DNA of 64,000 bases from Selaginella tamariscina (GCA_003024785.1 PUQB01000017.1:750521-814520); one strand, 5' to 3'. Shown: positions 25,601 through 38,620, numbered from the stretch's first letter. Notes: generated from the sequence alone by a model not told the origin. A program made the numbers and translations.

Positions 25601-26100
25601 CATTTATATATATATTCCAATTTCTTTAAGGCTCATAATGAATTTTATTTAGAAATTAAAAACTTGTTATGAAATTCCAATGTGTGATAAAAGTTTCAGA
25701 CGGGTTTCTACTGGTTCGTGATAAACAGTTTTAAATTCATGACTATTGCTTATTTTAAATATTTATCTTTATTATAATGAAATTTAAGACTGTGATTATT
25801 ATCATTTGTACATTGAATAAGACATCCATCCTTCATAATTCATTTGACTAATTATTAACTTTTATAAATTCACTAATATTAACTTTTCACTAACTTATTA
25901 ACTTGAGTTAATTCTATAATATGAAAGAAGATCAGTTATAATTTTTAGCATAGATTTACTATTGAGTTATAAATTATTTAATTAAATTATAATAATGTTA
26001 AAATTATTAACTATTAATACGTTTTAGTAAATCTATTATATATTAGTTTAAATATATTATTTGCAATTATGTATTAAATTTTGCTTAGTGTTTAAGAACT
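22600..26100. repeat. Older, rearranged copy of the PPR-tail unit
   Basis: Blocks match the younger units at 40.6-43.5 and 48.6-51.5 kb: the CTTTACTCTGGCATA block at about 22674, the block beginning GTGAACAAGGTTAATTAAC at about 24362, the PPR-tail relic at 25371, and ATGCATGCTTACTCATG near 25506. Similarity is lower and internal order is disturbed, with parts present twice (about 23220-23500 and 24500-24700). Confidence 0.7.
25371..25431 (-). pseudogene. Relic of the last PPR exon, copy 1
   Basis: On the minus strand the tail of the neighbouring PPR gene is recognisable, including the acceptor TTTGTAG followed by GTATAG and the VNRTRMN-coding piece. Internal bases are lost. It lies in the older unit. 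Confidence 0.65.
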
Positions 26101-26607
26101 AGTTAAGAAAATAAATCTTGATTTAAATAATTAATTAATAATTATGAAAAGATTGTTTATTACAGATAAAATAGTTATATGTAATAATAATAAATAATTT
26201 ATTATGAGCAACCAGACTTATATAGCTTAATTGTGCATTCTGTATATGCACGTACACATGAACATACTTTTTGGCAATAAAAATAATACATTTAACATTA
26301 CAAATTTGAATATTATTCTTTTAAGTTTTGCAAATTGAAATATAAAATATAGACATTATTTGAATTTAAGTTTAAAATTCATTATATAAATTAAATTGTT
26401 TTTAGGATACACTGCTTATATATAAAAGTTTCACATTTAGAAATGAATTAATTAATTATATATATGCTTTTTACATGTATGTGTGAATGTGCACAATTAT
26501 GATATTTTAATCAGATTCTGATAGTATGTTAGAGTACATGTACTGTGACCTTGTACATCAAAAAATTTAACATATATATGTACTTAAATATGTATATGTA
26601 TATCAGT

Positions 26608-26663
<56 letters not shown>

Positions 26664-27252
26664 CTGTAAATATTTTATAAAAACATAGGATTAAAATAAA
26701 GTATATTGTCAAATAAGTTTATACTATTTTTTGCCTATTTTAATGATATTTATGTTTTAATAAATAAAATATTTTAATAATACTCTATGCTTAGTTTGGA
26801 TAAAGACGATGAAGTAAGTCAACGGCGTAATTTTATTTTAATTTTAAAATTTGTTTATACAAAAACTAAAATGTACTGTTGATTAAGATAATATTATGAT
26901 TTAAGTTTGTTCAATAGGTATATGTGTGCATGTGTGTTTATTTAATATTATGTGTTAGGATAAGTTTTTGCGCTCACTATTTAATTTTTGTAATAAAATA
27001 TAAACATGTATAATATGCATAACATATAATTGGTGTCTAGGTTATGCTTTACCATTAAAGCTTTAATATAAATACACATATGTGTTATTTTAAATATTTT
27101 ATATATACATAAATAATTTTTAAGAAATAATAATTATATAAAATCAAAACATATCAACATTAATTTAATTTCAGTATATGATAAACACATACATATATTA
27201 TGAATATAATTCAAATACATTGGAACTTCCATTATAGTGCGAAGACGTGAAG

Positions 27253-27350
27253 TATTTATCAATCATATTATGTTTCAGAATCACCAGCAGATTTCAAATG
27301 ATGACAAGGAATCTTATGAATATTACGGCGTAGATTCGCAGAATCTAGAG
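27253..27350 (+). pseudogene. Exon-like block A, copy 2 (unknown gene)
   Basis: An open frame with INHIMFQNHQQISNDDKESY and then YYGVDSQNLE ends at GAG before a GTACAT donor-like site. It belongs to the duplicated unit and is followed 650 bases later by block B. The product is unknown. Confidence 0.4.
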
Positions 27351-28001
27351 GTACATTACCACATGCAGTGATGCATGGTACAAAATATTTAATATATAAT
27401 TTTACTGCTAGTTTTCACACCTCTCTTAATCATAGTTAATTAAATTAATTATTTTAATAATTTAAAAGATATAAATTAAAAAGACCTTCAAGTTAATGCA
27501 TTTCGTCTATACAGTATATATAAGTTTTCTATACAGTATCATTTTTTTTCCTGGTTTTTAATATTTTTTAGCTAATTAAATTTTAATTAAGTATGACTAA
27601 TACAAAAGAAGAGCTGGATTATGAAATCGTTCCCAAATTTACACATCCATATAGACTCAATTAATTGTATAAATACTTCTTTAAATAAAAAAACTTACTT
27701 ATAAGCTGAGCACCACCATCTAAGAACTTAAATATAAATTATATCATAATTAACGTATACTGTATTATAAAACTATATGGTATTTAAAAGTTTAGAGAAT
27801 GTTTAAGTTTGAAAGATATACGGTATATTCCAAGGGATGCCTTCTACATGGCCAAATTATGAACATACGTAAATGTGTTACTAATTTATTTCTGTTTTAG
27901 ACACCCGCTCCGATATTTATGTATTCTTGTATACTATGTATGTATATATATATATTATATATATATATATATATGCAAGACATTTATTGTTTCTCCTATA
28001 G

Positions 28002-28088
28002 CGCAACGAATTTAAGCGTCACCGTAATATAATTATTTCAACTGGAAATTATAAAGCTTATATTTTCTATCTATGTATAATTATTTAG
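28002..28088 (+). pseudogene. Exon-like block B, copy 2 (unknown gene)
   Basis: A strong acceptor (TTTCTCCTATAG) precedes a frame coding RNEFKRHRNIIISTGNYKAY, then a few A/T-rich codons and a stop at 28086. In the sister copy at 55836 the shared 20 codons differ by four changes, all silent. This pattern suggests a real coding exon. Confidence 0.45.
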
Positions 28089-29914
28089 AATTATATGCAA
28101 AACATTTAAATACTAAAATATTTTCTAAACGAGCAAACGTGCGGTGGAAGCTGAACTGAAGAATTTTTAAATTCGGTAATAAATAATAAAATTCTTTATT
28201 ATTATTATTATTATTATTTTAATAAAAAAAGAAGAAGATAGTTTAATCAGGAGATAGCAAAATGGTACACACACACACACATAATGTACAGTGTGTTATA
28301 CACATTATAGATAGATAGATAATGAGTGAAATATATATAGATATATCGAAGGGTGCTTGCATATATCCAAACAGAGAGACGCGTGCTATGTTCTTAAATA
28401 GTTTTAGCTAAACACTAATGTAATTATATTAGTTGACTGGATTTATTTGAAAATTTAAAAAGGTATTATTCATGTTATTTTGAAAGTTTTAAATTTACAT
28501 ATATATTCGGAATTTAAGGAAATGGCAGTAAATGTCACAATTTTTAGATAACTATATTATATACGATTAAATATCATAAATTGCAAACAATTTTAAATTT
28601 CTGTTGATTTTCAGAAACTAATTTTAATTTTGAAGCGCAAAAAATTTTAAATTAAAGTTTCAGGAGTATATAAAACTTTCATAGAGGGGACATACGACGT
28701 TAGTATAATACAATACATATATTATACATAATATATTAACCCCAAGAGTCGCACATTATGAGCAAATATAATTATGCTTTTCAGTTTTTCAGTTTTCTTT
28801 AGTATTTTTTCGTGTCAATTAATATATATCAATAGGGTATAATATTACATTATGAATATCTGCATGGTGATTCTGGATTACAATCTACTTTAAGATCTTG
28901 TGATCTAGGCCGTAAGATTCACGAGATTTTAAGTCGTGACCTGGAATCTGCTCAGTGGTAGAGGACTATACCTTGGACGTATAAATCTCACATTGATACT
29001 GAACATTTTAATAATAAGGTTTATATATATATATTTATATATATATCCAATGCTGTATTTTAGTTGGTTGCCTCATAATTTAAATATTTATGCATCTTTG
29101 TGTACATATAACATATGATTTATTCTATATAGTTAATTAACAAGAATATTATAGTAGATTGATATATAAATACGCACGAGAGAGTCAGAACGGGGTGTAA
29201 TATTAACCAACATTCTTAACCCAAAGTGATAAAAATGTGTGTTTATAGAATATTTACCACAAGATCGTTGTGTGTATCTTGCATATGTACATCTATAAAC
29301 GTAGATTGTATACATACGTCTGCTAGTACCATGCACGCACGGTATGTATAACTACTTATAGAGTAATATTATTATGTCAATATACACAAACGTATGAACA
29401 CATATCACTCGTAATAGTATATAATCCTGATTATTTTCATAAAGTCCAGTTAATACGATGGATATGAATGTTATCAAATATAAATTATTAAACGCTAACC
29501 TAATTTATATAAGATTTAAAATTTAAATGATATCAATCGTTCTTAAAAACAAAAACAAAATTATAAACATGTGCCTTTCAACCAGCAAAACATTACTTTA
29601 CAACATCTTAAGATTAACAAATAAATAACTTCTATTTAACATATTAATATTCTTAATGAAATATTTTAAAACTACTATAAGAGAGCAGTAGTATATTGGA
29701 GTATTTAGAAGATATATTTGACCATCATATATCAACAGTTACATGTATCTGCTACAGAAAAATGATTCTTGCCAACTCCTCTTGTGTCTCATGTACATGC
29801 TTTATTTAAATACACACACTCATTTAACCAATTTACCAGAGTAGTCACCATATGATAACTTTTAAAATATCTTAAACGTATATTCTAAAAAAAATTCTAA
29901 CCAATATATATATA

Positions 29915-30055
29915 TGTAAGATCCACAGGTACGACTGCACGTACACATACTTTTATTATCTAGTGGATTTTGATAGCCGTTCCGTCCAATTGGTTTCAAT
30001 ATGGACCATTCACTTCTATATATAAGTTAAAGTTTTTTAATTAATAAGATATACA
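29915..30055 (+). repeat. 5' LTR of the 29.9-37.1 kb gypsy element
   Basis: It starts TGTAAGATCCACAGGTAC and aligns with the 3' LTR at 36948 (TGTAAGGTCCATGTGTAC), including TATATAAGTTA. The two differ at many positions, which indicates an old insertion. The right end is approximate. Confidence 0.65.
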
Positions 30056-30307
30056 CATTTTTATATTTCAAGCTCTCACGTTGATGCAGGTGAGGGGCAC
30101 CTCTAATTGTTCATACGGAGCACTTGGATTTATGTTTTTTTTAAAGATTTTGTTTGTCTCTTTATATCTAGCTTTTTCATTGTTAAGATCTATTTTTCCT
30201 TGTAGATTTGTGTCCTTTCTTTTTTTTCATACATGGATGCATAACAAGTAAATCCTTGGTTTATAGAGTAACTACTTATGTAGTTATTGGATGTTATGCA
30301 GATGTAA

Positions 30308-31022
30308 TTGAATAATCATTCTCAATTGATAGCGGCATTCACATCCCATGGTACTCCTCCTGCTCATGCTATAAATCCTCGTGTCCGGCTGGATTTCTTT
30401 TGCAAAAGTCTTGGGGATGATGTATATTATCGATTTGACTACTTCACTATGGTTGACGCATATCATTCATGCGACAATGCTCAGTGTTTGCACGAGTTTT
30501 CTACTTGTCTTCAAGGGACAGTGTTGCAATGGTACAATGGTCTGGACATTGGAACTCGTAGAGATTGGAGTATTCTTCTAGATAACTTCAAACGTGCATT
30601 TGAGCATGCAAACGACTGTGACGATGCTTTTCAACATTTGCATCGTATTCATTAGGAACCATCTAAGTTAGTGATGTAGTTCGGTGTTTGCTTTGGGAAC
30701 TTGCTGTGTGCAGAGTGTAACATGTCGAAATGCATCAAGTTAGGTATGTTGTGGCCAGCACTTCGTCAAGACCTTGTGGGGCTTGTGCATGCACTGGCTC
30801 TAGTGACTCTTGACAATGCTTTGAGACTAGCACAACAATATGAGTCATTGCCTCTCCCACTTGCATCTTCACGTTCTCTCATTCCACTTCATGGGGATGG
30901 TCTGCTTGATGGAGGTTGATAATGTAGCTGCTTGTGTACCAGCACAAGGTTAAGCCCGTGGGTAGGGACGTGGACGTGTTCATTGTTGGGCGTGTGATGA
31001 GGTTGGACACACATATCGGTGC
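30308..31022 (+). pseudogene. Gag remnant of the gypsy element
   Basis: A 115-codon frame holds a retrotransposon gag-like core (LQGTVLQWYNGL with a following FKRAFEHA), interrupted at 30653. A second piece continues from about 30701 to 30919. A zinc knuckle C-x2-C-x4-H-x3-C follows at 30984-31022 in another frame and is one residue shorter than the usual H-x4-C. Confidence 0.6.
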
Positions 31023-31749
31023 TATCAACAGTTTTCTGATTGGCGTCCCCCATTTCCAGGGTGGAAGCCATGATGTCAACAATGTCCGGTTGGCATTGCT
31101 ATAGTGGAAGGTCTTGATGTGGTGGATCTTCCGAGAAATGACGAATCACACAAGTATAAGAGGTTCCTCGTGCGAATAAGTTAGTGACCCCTCCGTCTTT
31201 CTTTTAGGAGTATCATCAAGGGTTTCACTTGGCACTAGTTCATCTGGTCTTCACTTTTCAAATTCAATTTAATCACACGACACGTCTTGTTTTCCTTTTA
31301 ATGTTGATGGATACAGGTTCGAATTTGTCCTTTATTTCTCAATATATTGCTACATGTTGTAATCTTCATTTACGTCGTGCGGTAGAACCAGTCTTCATTC
31401 TGTACAGCAACGGACACACTCATGTTAAGTTAACATTGTTATTTGTGTGGACGATCGTGAGCTTGAGCTTCAATCTTTACGGGTGGTGCCAAGTCAAGCT
31501 TTTCACCTTATTCTTGGTATGGATTAGTTGATTCGCAATCATGCCAAGTGTGACTTTGAAAAGTCTCCCCACCGTTTCTCCCTCATTTTTCTTTCATTCT
31601 TCTTATTTCTCTTCCATTTTTATTTCACCCTTACTTTCGACCATCTTCCCTTTATGCTCTTTCTTTCCTCTCTGGATTCCTCAGATGATCGTCATGCTAT
31701 AGTTATTGATTAACTCAAGAAGAAGTATGCTAATCTTTTCAACTTCGAC

Positions 31750-33081
31750 TTGTTATCTGGAGTCAAGATTGTGACATGTTACCCAATTTCAATTGGGGCT
31801 AAGCTTATTAAGGTACTTATTTGGCAATGGTCACCAAAGGAGCTCAAGATCTTACAAGTAAATGTTAAGGAGATGTTGGAAAAGGGTGTTATTGGAAAAT
31901 ATCGAAGTCCTTGGGCGTGCAAACCTTATCTTGTGATGAAGCCGAATGGGAGCGTTTGATTCTACATTGACTATCGCTTATTAAATGATGTAACCATTTC
32001 ATATGTATACCCACTTCCTCATACTGTAGATCTTTTGGATCGACTAGGGCAAAGCCGTTAGTTCACCAAGTTAGATCTTACCTCTGGATATTGGCAAGTT
32101 CCAATGGCTGACATGGACATTCCCAAGACTACTTTTTGAACACCATTTGGCATGTATGAGTTCTTGGTGATGCCTTTTAATTTGTGCAATGCTCTAGTGA
32201 CTTTCCAGCGTATGATGGACGAAGTTCTTTATAATATGCTAGAGGTGATTGTCGACTTCATTGATGATGTTTTAATCCACTCGGATGGAATGTAGGAGGA
32301 GCATGTGGTGATATACACAAGGTTTTAGATCGGTTGCGGGAAGTTGGTTTAAAGCTGAAGCCGTTTAAGTGTGTGTTTGGATCCAAGGATGGATCCAAGG
32401 ACACCACTTACCTTGGCTATCGCATTTCCTGTGAAGGTTTGCAAGTCGATCCTGATAAACTTGTTATAATTTCTATGCCAGATGTGCAACACTTTCTTGG
32501 CAAGGTATATTATTTGGGCCGTTTTGTGAATCATCTTTCAGATCGTATTGCATTGTTGCAGGCATTGCTAAAGTTATCAATGACATCTTTTGTCTTGTCT
32601 AAGGATTGCAAGAAGGTTTTTGCAGATCTTAAAGAGCTGTTGACAACTCTTCCAGTTTTGGTGTACCCTGTTTTTTCATCTTGCGCGTGAATGCTTTTAA
32701 CATCGGTCTCGGGGCGTATTGATGCAGGAGAGTATAAGTGTACCTGGCCAATAACATTCCATTGTGTACATCAGCCGTATGTTGCAACCAATAAAGGTGA
32801 ACTACTTCACGATAGAAAATGAGTGTCTAGCAGTGGTTTGGGGTTTTGAGGGTTCTTGGACGCTGTTAGAAGGCGATCATGCTGCAGTCACTTCATTGTT
32901 GAAGTGGAAGAATTTGATTAGCCGTACTACTCAGTGGGCTTTAAAGCTTTAAATTTACGACTTCGAGGTTGTTCATTGCACAAGGAGTTCCATGATTGAT
33001 GCTAACGCTCTTTCTCGGGCTCCTCTTCCACCTTCTCTCTCTTCTTTTGTCCCTGAGGAGCCAGTTGTTCTAGCATCATGA
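31750..33081 (+). pseudogene. Reverse transcriptase and RNase H remnant
   Basis: Several frames in order give EMLEKGVIGKYRSPWA, then FTKLDLTSGYWQV, the active-site version FIDDV (near 32256), YLGYRIS, and the RNase H part with SRTTQWALKL and ALSRAPLPPS. Stop codons and frame changes separate them. The order and motifs are those of Ty3/gypsy pol. Confidence 0.8.
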
Positions 33082-33212
33082 ATCTAACTTTGCACCTTGT
33101 GGATACTGAATGTCAAGCACAACAACTGCTGATGGTACCGAATCTTTTTCTGCCGTCTTTGGATAAGGTTTGGGAAGTTCAAAAGGTTGAGCTGTGAATT
33201 TGAAGGCTTCGT

Positions 33213-35026
33213 TGTCAGAGTTTTAACCCAAATGGCCAACACGTGGCAACACATGGTTGCCAAGTGGCCATTCGGTGTCATCACCCTATGTGAGTAACGC
33301 TAAGTTTTCCATAACAACCCCAACGACCCTAGGGTTAGACTTTAATGCCCAAGTGGACAGGAGACTTAGGGTTTAGCCTAAGTCTCCCTAGAATGTGTGC
33401 CCCCAGAACCCTTGAGGGATAACCCTAGTTGACTTAGGGTTTAGCTTAAGTCTCCCTAGAGTGTATACCCCAAAACCCTTAAGGGATAACCCTAGTTAAC
33501 TTAGGGTCTTGCCCTAGAAGACCTAGACATGCATGCCCCCCCCATCAAGGAGACGTGTGTTCCACACATACCCCTGGACAGAGCTAAGGCATCGTCACTT
33601 ACCCCTTAAGGAATCACCCTCATCCGGGAGTACAACCCCTTTAGGGCAATAAGGGGTACCCTGAACCATAACTAACCCTTAAGGGTTTGAGTGGCCAAGT
33701 TATACCCTAAACCTAGGGCTAATACTTAGTGAGGACACGAGTGTGCGTCGTAGGCGGACACGAGTGTTCTGCTAAGCAAACTCCCTAAGGCTAGGTTTGG
33801 GATTACCCTAAGCATATGACCTTGCGAGTGCCTCACGAAAGGGCTCCTGCTAACATGTTTAGGTTGTTCAACCCTTGAATTTCAAGGAGAACACTCCCCT
33901 AGCCAAGTGTGCCAAAGCACACCTAGTTATGAGACCTAACCTCCCTTGAGCGGATGCCTAAGGCTTAGCACCCTAGTGCAAGTACAAGCATGTCTGTTTG
34001 CTAAAGTATCCAACCCCTTAGCGACAAGCCCATGACATAACCCCAAAGGGCGTGCCTCATGCGTTGTACCATATGACGTTTAGCCTAGTGTCACATCTCC
34101 ATGTGACACTACCTTCCCCGATGTGGGCTATCATGCCATAGCCCTTAGATTCAAGAGTCGCACCAAGTGCCACAAATGTGTCTCCTAAATGCCAACTCTA
34201 GAACCCCTCAATTATCCCTCAAGACTCGGTAAGGAAACCCTGTCAATCAAGAACCCACACCCACAGTTGGACAAGGACACGAACGTGCCCTGGTTAACTG
34301 TGAGTGTTGCTCCTAGCTTGACGTGGAGGAGGAGGCTGGAGACAAGCCTCAACCTCTGCTTCTTGGAACGTGCATCCCAACAAGTCCTTCCAGACATGGA
34401 TTCGCCAACGTTAAGGGTAAGCTACCCGAAGGTGGGATGTACCCCTATCGTCTGGAAGTTAAGGCGGTACAACAGAGGGTTGTACCTTAACGACACAAGC
34501 TGAAGCTTGCACCGACAGAAGAGCAACAAACTCAGTCATGAACCCAGGAGCTCTCCTACATATACTCTACCTTATTTATGTGACGGAGCCCCCCCTCCCC
34601 CTCCCCCTCCCCCCTCCCCCCTCTTTTCCTATATGTGTAAGTGGGCTGGCACTAAATGCCAGCCCCTTAGTTAATGAGATGAGTTTGCACACTAACCCCT
34701 ACCCCTAAACCCTAACCAAGGGGGGGGGGTTTTAGGGCGTGGGTTAGGGCAACTCTAGGGTTAGGTCAACCCTAGGGGTGTTCCTAACCCTATTTAACAT
34801 GCCAAAGTCATCTTAACTAGGACGTCAAAATCGGGGGTAGGTTTTCTAAAAGGTAAGTGCTACCTTCGCTTAGAGTTTCTCACAACATTTAAAGATAGCC
34901 GGCCGGACTACCCTTAAACACCTAAGTGCACTAAGCAGGGCTGTTTCTCACTACATCTAGGGTCACAGTAGGTAACAACAGTCAACGTCCAAAGTAAAGG
35001 GTTGAGTCATAATAAAAACTATGACA
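33213..35026 (+). mobile_element. Nested 1.8-kb LTR-like insertion (probable solo LTR)
   Basis: It begins TGTCAGAG and ends CTATGACA (TG...CA, with 5-bp inverted ends TGTCA/TGACA). It is flanked by an exact direct repeat TTCGT at 33208-33212 and 35027-35031. Its composition is much richer in G/C than the host element. It has no substantial coding domain, a C-rich tract (34589-34623), a G-run at 34720-34729 and many CCCTAA/TTAGGG-like words. These traits fit a solo LTR inserted between RNase H and integrase. The strand is arbitrary. Confidence 0.8.
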
Positions 35027-35031
35027 TTCGT

Positions 35032-36533
35032 GATGGGTTTGAAAATCTTGCATTACTTGCTGATGACTTATCTTTTAGGTACTTACATTTACAATATCGC
35101 CTTAAGGACGACCTTTTTTATTTTGTGGGGAATGATCCAGATGATCATTTACGATTGGTGGTGCTTTCAGTCTTTGTTCCACGCTTTCTCCATGCTTACC
35201 ATGACTCTCCTATTCTTGATGGGCACATGGGACATCGTCGTGTGATGAAGAAGCTGCTGTCACGACCCGATACAGAATACAGGATTCCGGATACGGGACA
35301 TGGGTTGCAGGACTTTCCTACAGGATTCCGGATACAGGATATGGGTTGCAGGATTTTCCTACAGGATACTCCTACCAGGATTCCGGACACAGGATTCGGT
35401 TGCAGGATATTCCTACAGGATATGCCACAGGATATGCCTAGAGGATAAGGGACATGTGGACTCATCTTAGCCTCTGCATGCATGCAATCACTTTTGCATG
35501 CATGCAACCACTTTTGCATGCATGCCTAGATTAGCTCTTGGAGTTGTGAGCATAAAAGCTCCGACCTAATTGTTGTACAATCAGTTACTATCAACACCAG
35601 TCTTACTACGATCAATTTCGTCTTGTCTTGTTCTCGTCTTGTTTCCTGTCCTGTTCCTGTCTCGCTCCTGTTTCCTGTCCTGCCCCTGGATCCTATCCTG
35701 CTCCGGGATCCTGTCCTGTTCCTGTCTCGCTCCCGGATCCTATCCTAATCCTGTCTTGCTCTTAGATCCGTCCTGTTCCTATTTCCAGTTCCTATCCTGC
35801 TCTCGGTCTTGTTCCTGAGTCAGGCCTTCCTGTCCTTGGAATCCTGTTCCCTTCCAGGTTCCTAGATCGTGGCTTGACAGCTGCACAGATCTTTTTATTG
35901 GCCAAAGTTGCGAGAAGATGTGATTTAATATGTGTGTAGTTGTATGTAATGCCAAGCTCGCAATACTCCCCATGTACTTTGGAAGGACGGTTGGAGTTAA
36001 TTGCAATTTCTTGTCCGTTTGAGTTGGTGGCGTTTGATCTAATGGGATCTTTTCCATGGTTAACTGCTAGCAACAAATACGTTATTATTGCTTCTGACTA
36101 CCTAACTCATTAAGTTGGTGCTCTTGCTAATGCGATTGCTTCTGCTATTGGTTAGTTTTGGGTCATGTTTCAGCATTCTTGTTTGGAGCGAATTCTCTTG
36201 GACAATGATCCAGCATTTATGAATGAGGCATTTCATGTTTTAACGTCTCGACTAGGGATATACCACACTTTCACAAGTGCTTATCATCCTCAAACAGATG
36301 GTTTGGTGGAACAGCTCGTCAAAACCTTCAAATGGATGATCGCGAAGTATGTGAACTTTCAACATTCGGATTGGGATGATTATCTGCCATTTCTCCGATA
36401 TGCTTATGTCACTGGAGTACAAAGTTCCATTAGTACTTCCTCATATAAGCTCTTGTATGGTCATGACCCAGTGTTGCCAACGGAGTTGGGTTTGCTTTCT
36501 CGGTTACCACGAGCTACTGATGCTAGGTCATAG
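35032..36533 (+). pseudogene. Integrase remnant, split by a nested insertion
   Basis: The zinc-binding part (HAYHDSPILDGHMGHRRVM) ends at the 622-bp insertion. After it the frame resumes with the C-terminal half of the zinc region and then the core: LDNDPAF holds a catalytic Asp, and AYHPQTDGLVEQL the Glu. Stops and frameshifts are present throughout. Confidence 0.8.
35258..35879 (+). mobile_element. Nested 622-bp LTR-like insertion with fold-back repeats
   Basis: It starts TGTCACGACCC and ends GTGGCTTGACA, flanked by an exact direct repeat GCTGC at 35253-35257 and 35880-35884. Removing it rejoins the integrase frame. The left half is filled with ACAGGAT-type words and the right half with ATCCTGT-type words, which are reverse complements of each other. 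A GCATGCATGCAA-type triplet repeat lies at 35475-35525. It could be a solo LTR or a fold-back element. The strand is arbitrary. Confidence 0.8.
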
Positions 36534-36947
36534 GATCGGTATATGATGAGCATTCTTCCATTAGTTCGTGCAAAGTCAGCAAAACACTTGGGCCGGGTAC
36601 AAGTAGGACAACAACAACGCTATAACTCTCACTATCGTCCTCCTTGCGGAGTATAAGGTGGATGTTCATTTTTCCGAACTTATGGTACATGGTTTAGTCA
36701 AGAGTCTCCTTGCTTAGTGGAAGGGACTATATCGAGTGCTAGGTAGGTAGGACCGCAAGTCTATGAGGTTCGACACAACATTCAACCCGATCCTCTAAAA
36801 ATTGTGTATGTGCAATGGTTGAAGTGTTTTGTGCAACAAGGGTAGGAGCAAGTTGTGCCACTTACAGATTCACCGATGCCTCCTTTTGATCCGAGCCCAT
36901 TTACCAGAGAACCCTAACCACCTTCCATCCTTCTGAGAGGAGGATGA

Positions 36948-37086
36948 TGTAAGGTCCATGTGTACGGTTACATGTGCACATATTATTATTAGCATAGTGA
37001 ATTTTAATAGCCATTGGATTGATTATAATCTAGACCACTCACTTTTCTATATAAGTTAGGGTTTTGAGACCATTACAATATACACA
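36948..37086 (+). repeat. 3' LTR of the gypsy element
   Basis: Partner of 29915-30055, preceded by the purine tract CTGAGAGGAGGATGA. Host sequence resumes at about 37087 (TAAATAATTTTTAAACATTA), which matches the paralogous host segment near 23695. Confidence 0.65.
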
Positions 37087-38568
37087 CATAAATAATTTTT
37101 AAACATTACACAATGAGAATAAAAGATTTTATTATAATGAATAAATAAATGTATAAAATATATATCAATTTTTTACTTATTTAGCAAAATAATGTGTTCC
37201 TTTATATTTTATCTTTGTCTTTGTTCACTGTATTTATTGTAACATTCTCTATATGACCTTTTAAGTTTATGAAGTATATGCTTAGAAAAATAATAATGTA
37301 TTTAAATCTTTATTCACCATTATCAATTAAAATAAAGACATTAAAACTTTTATATAACCCAATTATATACTCAATGTAAATAAGACACACATTCAAGTTT
37401 TATATTAATTTAAGTTTGTTAGGGCATATATAATTTAATTATTTAATATAATTTTATTATAACTACATTATATACAACTACAATATTTTATATAATATGA
37501 ATTAATGTTATTAGTTTTAATTAATAACTCTTTACACTTTGTTAGATGATATATATAGATAGTTAATTGGTATTCAATATTTAATATGTAAATCAATATA
37601 ATTTATATAAATTTTATTTACTTAAGATGTTTATTTAAATAACACTTAGACTTGTGTTATAAACTTATATGATAATATAAACATTAATATCAACAATATT
37701 TTTCCTAGTACACAGTTTTTGATTTGGACAATACGTTTGTTTAAGTTACACATAACTATTAAGTCTTGCGTACATATTTTCTCTCTTTCTAGAGTCTTTT
37801 TGGTTTACCAATATAAGATAGTAAAATTTACAAACAGGACCATATTAAATTAGATAGGTTATTAAAGTGCATAATTAACTAAATAAACAAGCTAAATTAA
37901 GTTAGCTAATTAGATGTTATTAAAATTCACGAAGAAAAATTTTGGGACTGGCTAATTATAAATTAGGAAGGTTTATCAAGGCGAGACTAAACATATTAAA
38001 TTAAATAAGTTGAACTTTTCACAAAAGGAACCGATCTCAAATGTAAAGTAAGATATTTCTTTTTCAAATTAATAAAAAAAAAAACTTAGGAAAGCTGACT
38101 GTGTTGCATTGGTAATTATTAAACAGTTCTAAATAATTAAAGTAAATATTCAATTATTTAATAAAGAATTCTACTAAGCAAACATTAGGTTTGTCTATAC
38201 CTAAGCAAATATATAGTAAACATGTATATGTTAATGTCCATGTCGAGTCTACGTAATATGCTTGACATATGATATGTTGTGTGTGTATATGTGTGTTAAC
38301 TGTACTAATAGACTTTGTGAGTGGCTAATATTAGCTCTACACACTGATATACCCTAAAGCCTAAAGCTAAAACCATATTAATTAGTAAAGTTTTGAAACG
38401 GAACTTCAGCATTGAATTAAATCAACTTATTTACCCTTAAATAAATCAAAATGTAAAAGCTGATTGATTACTTTATAAAATAATTAAAATAATTAATTTA
38501 AAATATTATTTAATTAATTAATATTTAAAACATGTCAGATTAATGAGGAATAAAACAGTTATTAGTGG

Positions 38569-38580
<12 letters not shown>
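37087..38580. repeat. Right part of the segmental duplication matching 57780-59935
   Basis: Collinear match with several hundred recognisable bases, for example GGACTGGCTAATTATAAATT against GGACTGGCTAATTATTAAAT, and AATTAATGTTATTAGTTTT against AATTAATGTTATTGGTTTT. No gene is seen in it. Confidence 0.8.

Positions 38581-38615
<35 letters not shown>
38572..38615. repeat. (TA)n microsatellite
   Basis: About 22 TA units, self-complementary. Confidence 0.95.

Positions 38616-38620
<5 letters not shown>

Larger units (their letters stand above)
26100..29914. repeat. Left part of a segmental duplication matching 54460-57770
   Basis: The two segments run collinearly for about 3.5 kb in the same orientation, sharing GAGCAACCAGACTTATATA, exon blocks A and B, TAATCAGGAGATAGCAAAAT and ACATACGTCTGCTAGTACCA. 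The match continues on the far side of the retrotransposon (37087-38580 with 57780-59935). Confidence 0.85.
29915..37086 (+). mobile_element. Degenerate Ty3/gypsy LTR retrotransposon with two nested insertions
   Basis: Order along the plus strand: 5' LTR, gag-like frame (30308-30655), zinc-knuckle remnant (CWAC...H...C, 30984-31022), reverse transcriptase pieces (about 31750-32690), RNase H (32764-33010), a nested 1814-bp insertion, integrase zinc region (35032-35252), a nested 622-bp insertion, integrase core (36165-36533), a purine tract (GAGAGGAGGA) and the 3' LTR. Domain order RT-RH-IN is that of Ty3/gypsy. Many stops and frameshifts make it inactive. Paralogous host sequence near 57.77 kb lacks the element. 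Confidence 0.85.

Noticed and set aside
28945-28985. tRNA-like GCTCAGTGGTAGAGGA word
   Set aside because: It resembles a tRNA A box, but no B box, anticodon stem or acceptor stem follows; too little for a tRNA or SINE call.
34690-34780. CCCTAA/TTAGGG words suggesting telomeric DNA
   Set aside because: They are scattered and irregular within the 1.8-kb LTR-like insertion, not a tandem telomere array.
35275-35450. Regularly spaced repeats that resemble a CRISPR array
   Set aside because: Units are short, imperfect and adjacent with no unique spacers, within a retroelement insertion in a plant genome.
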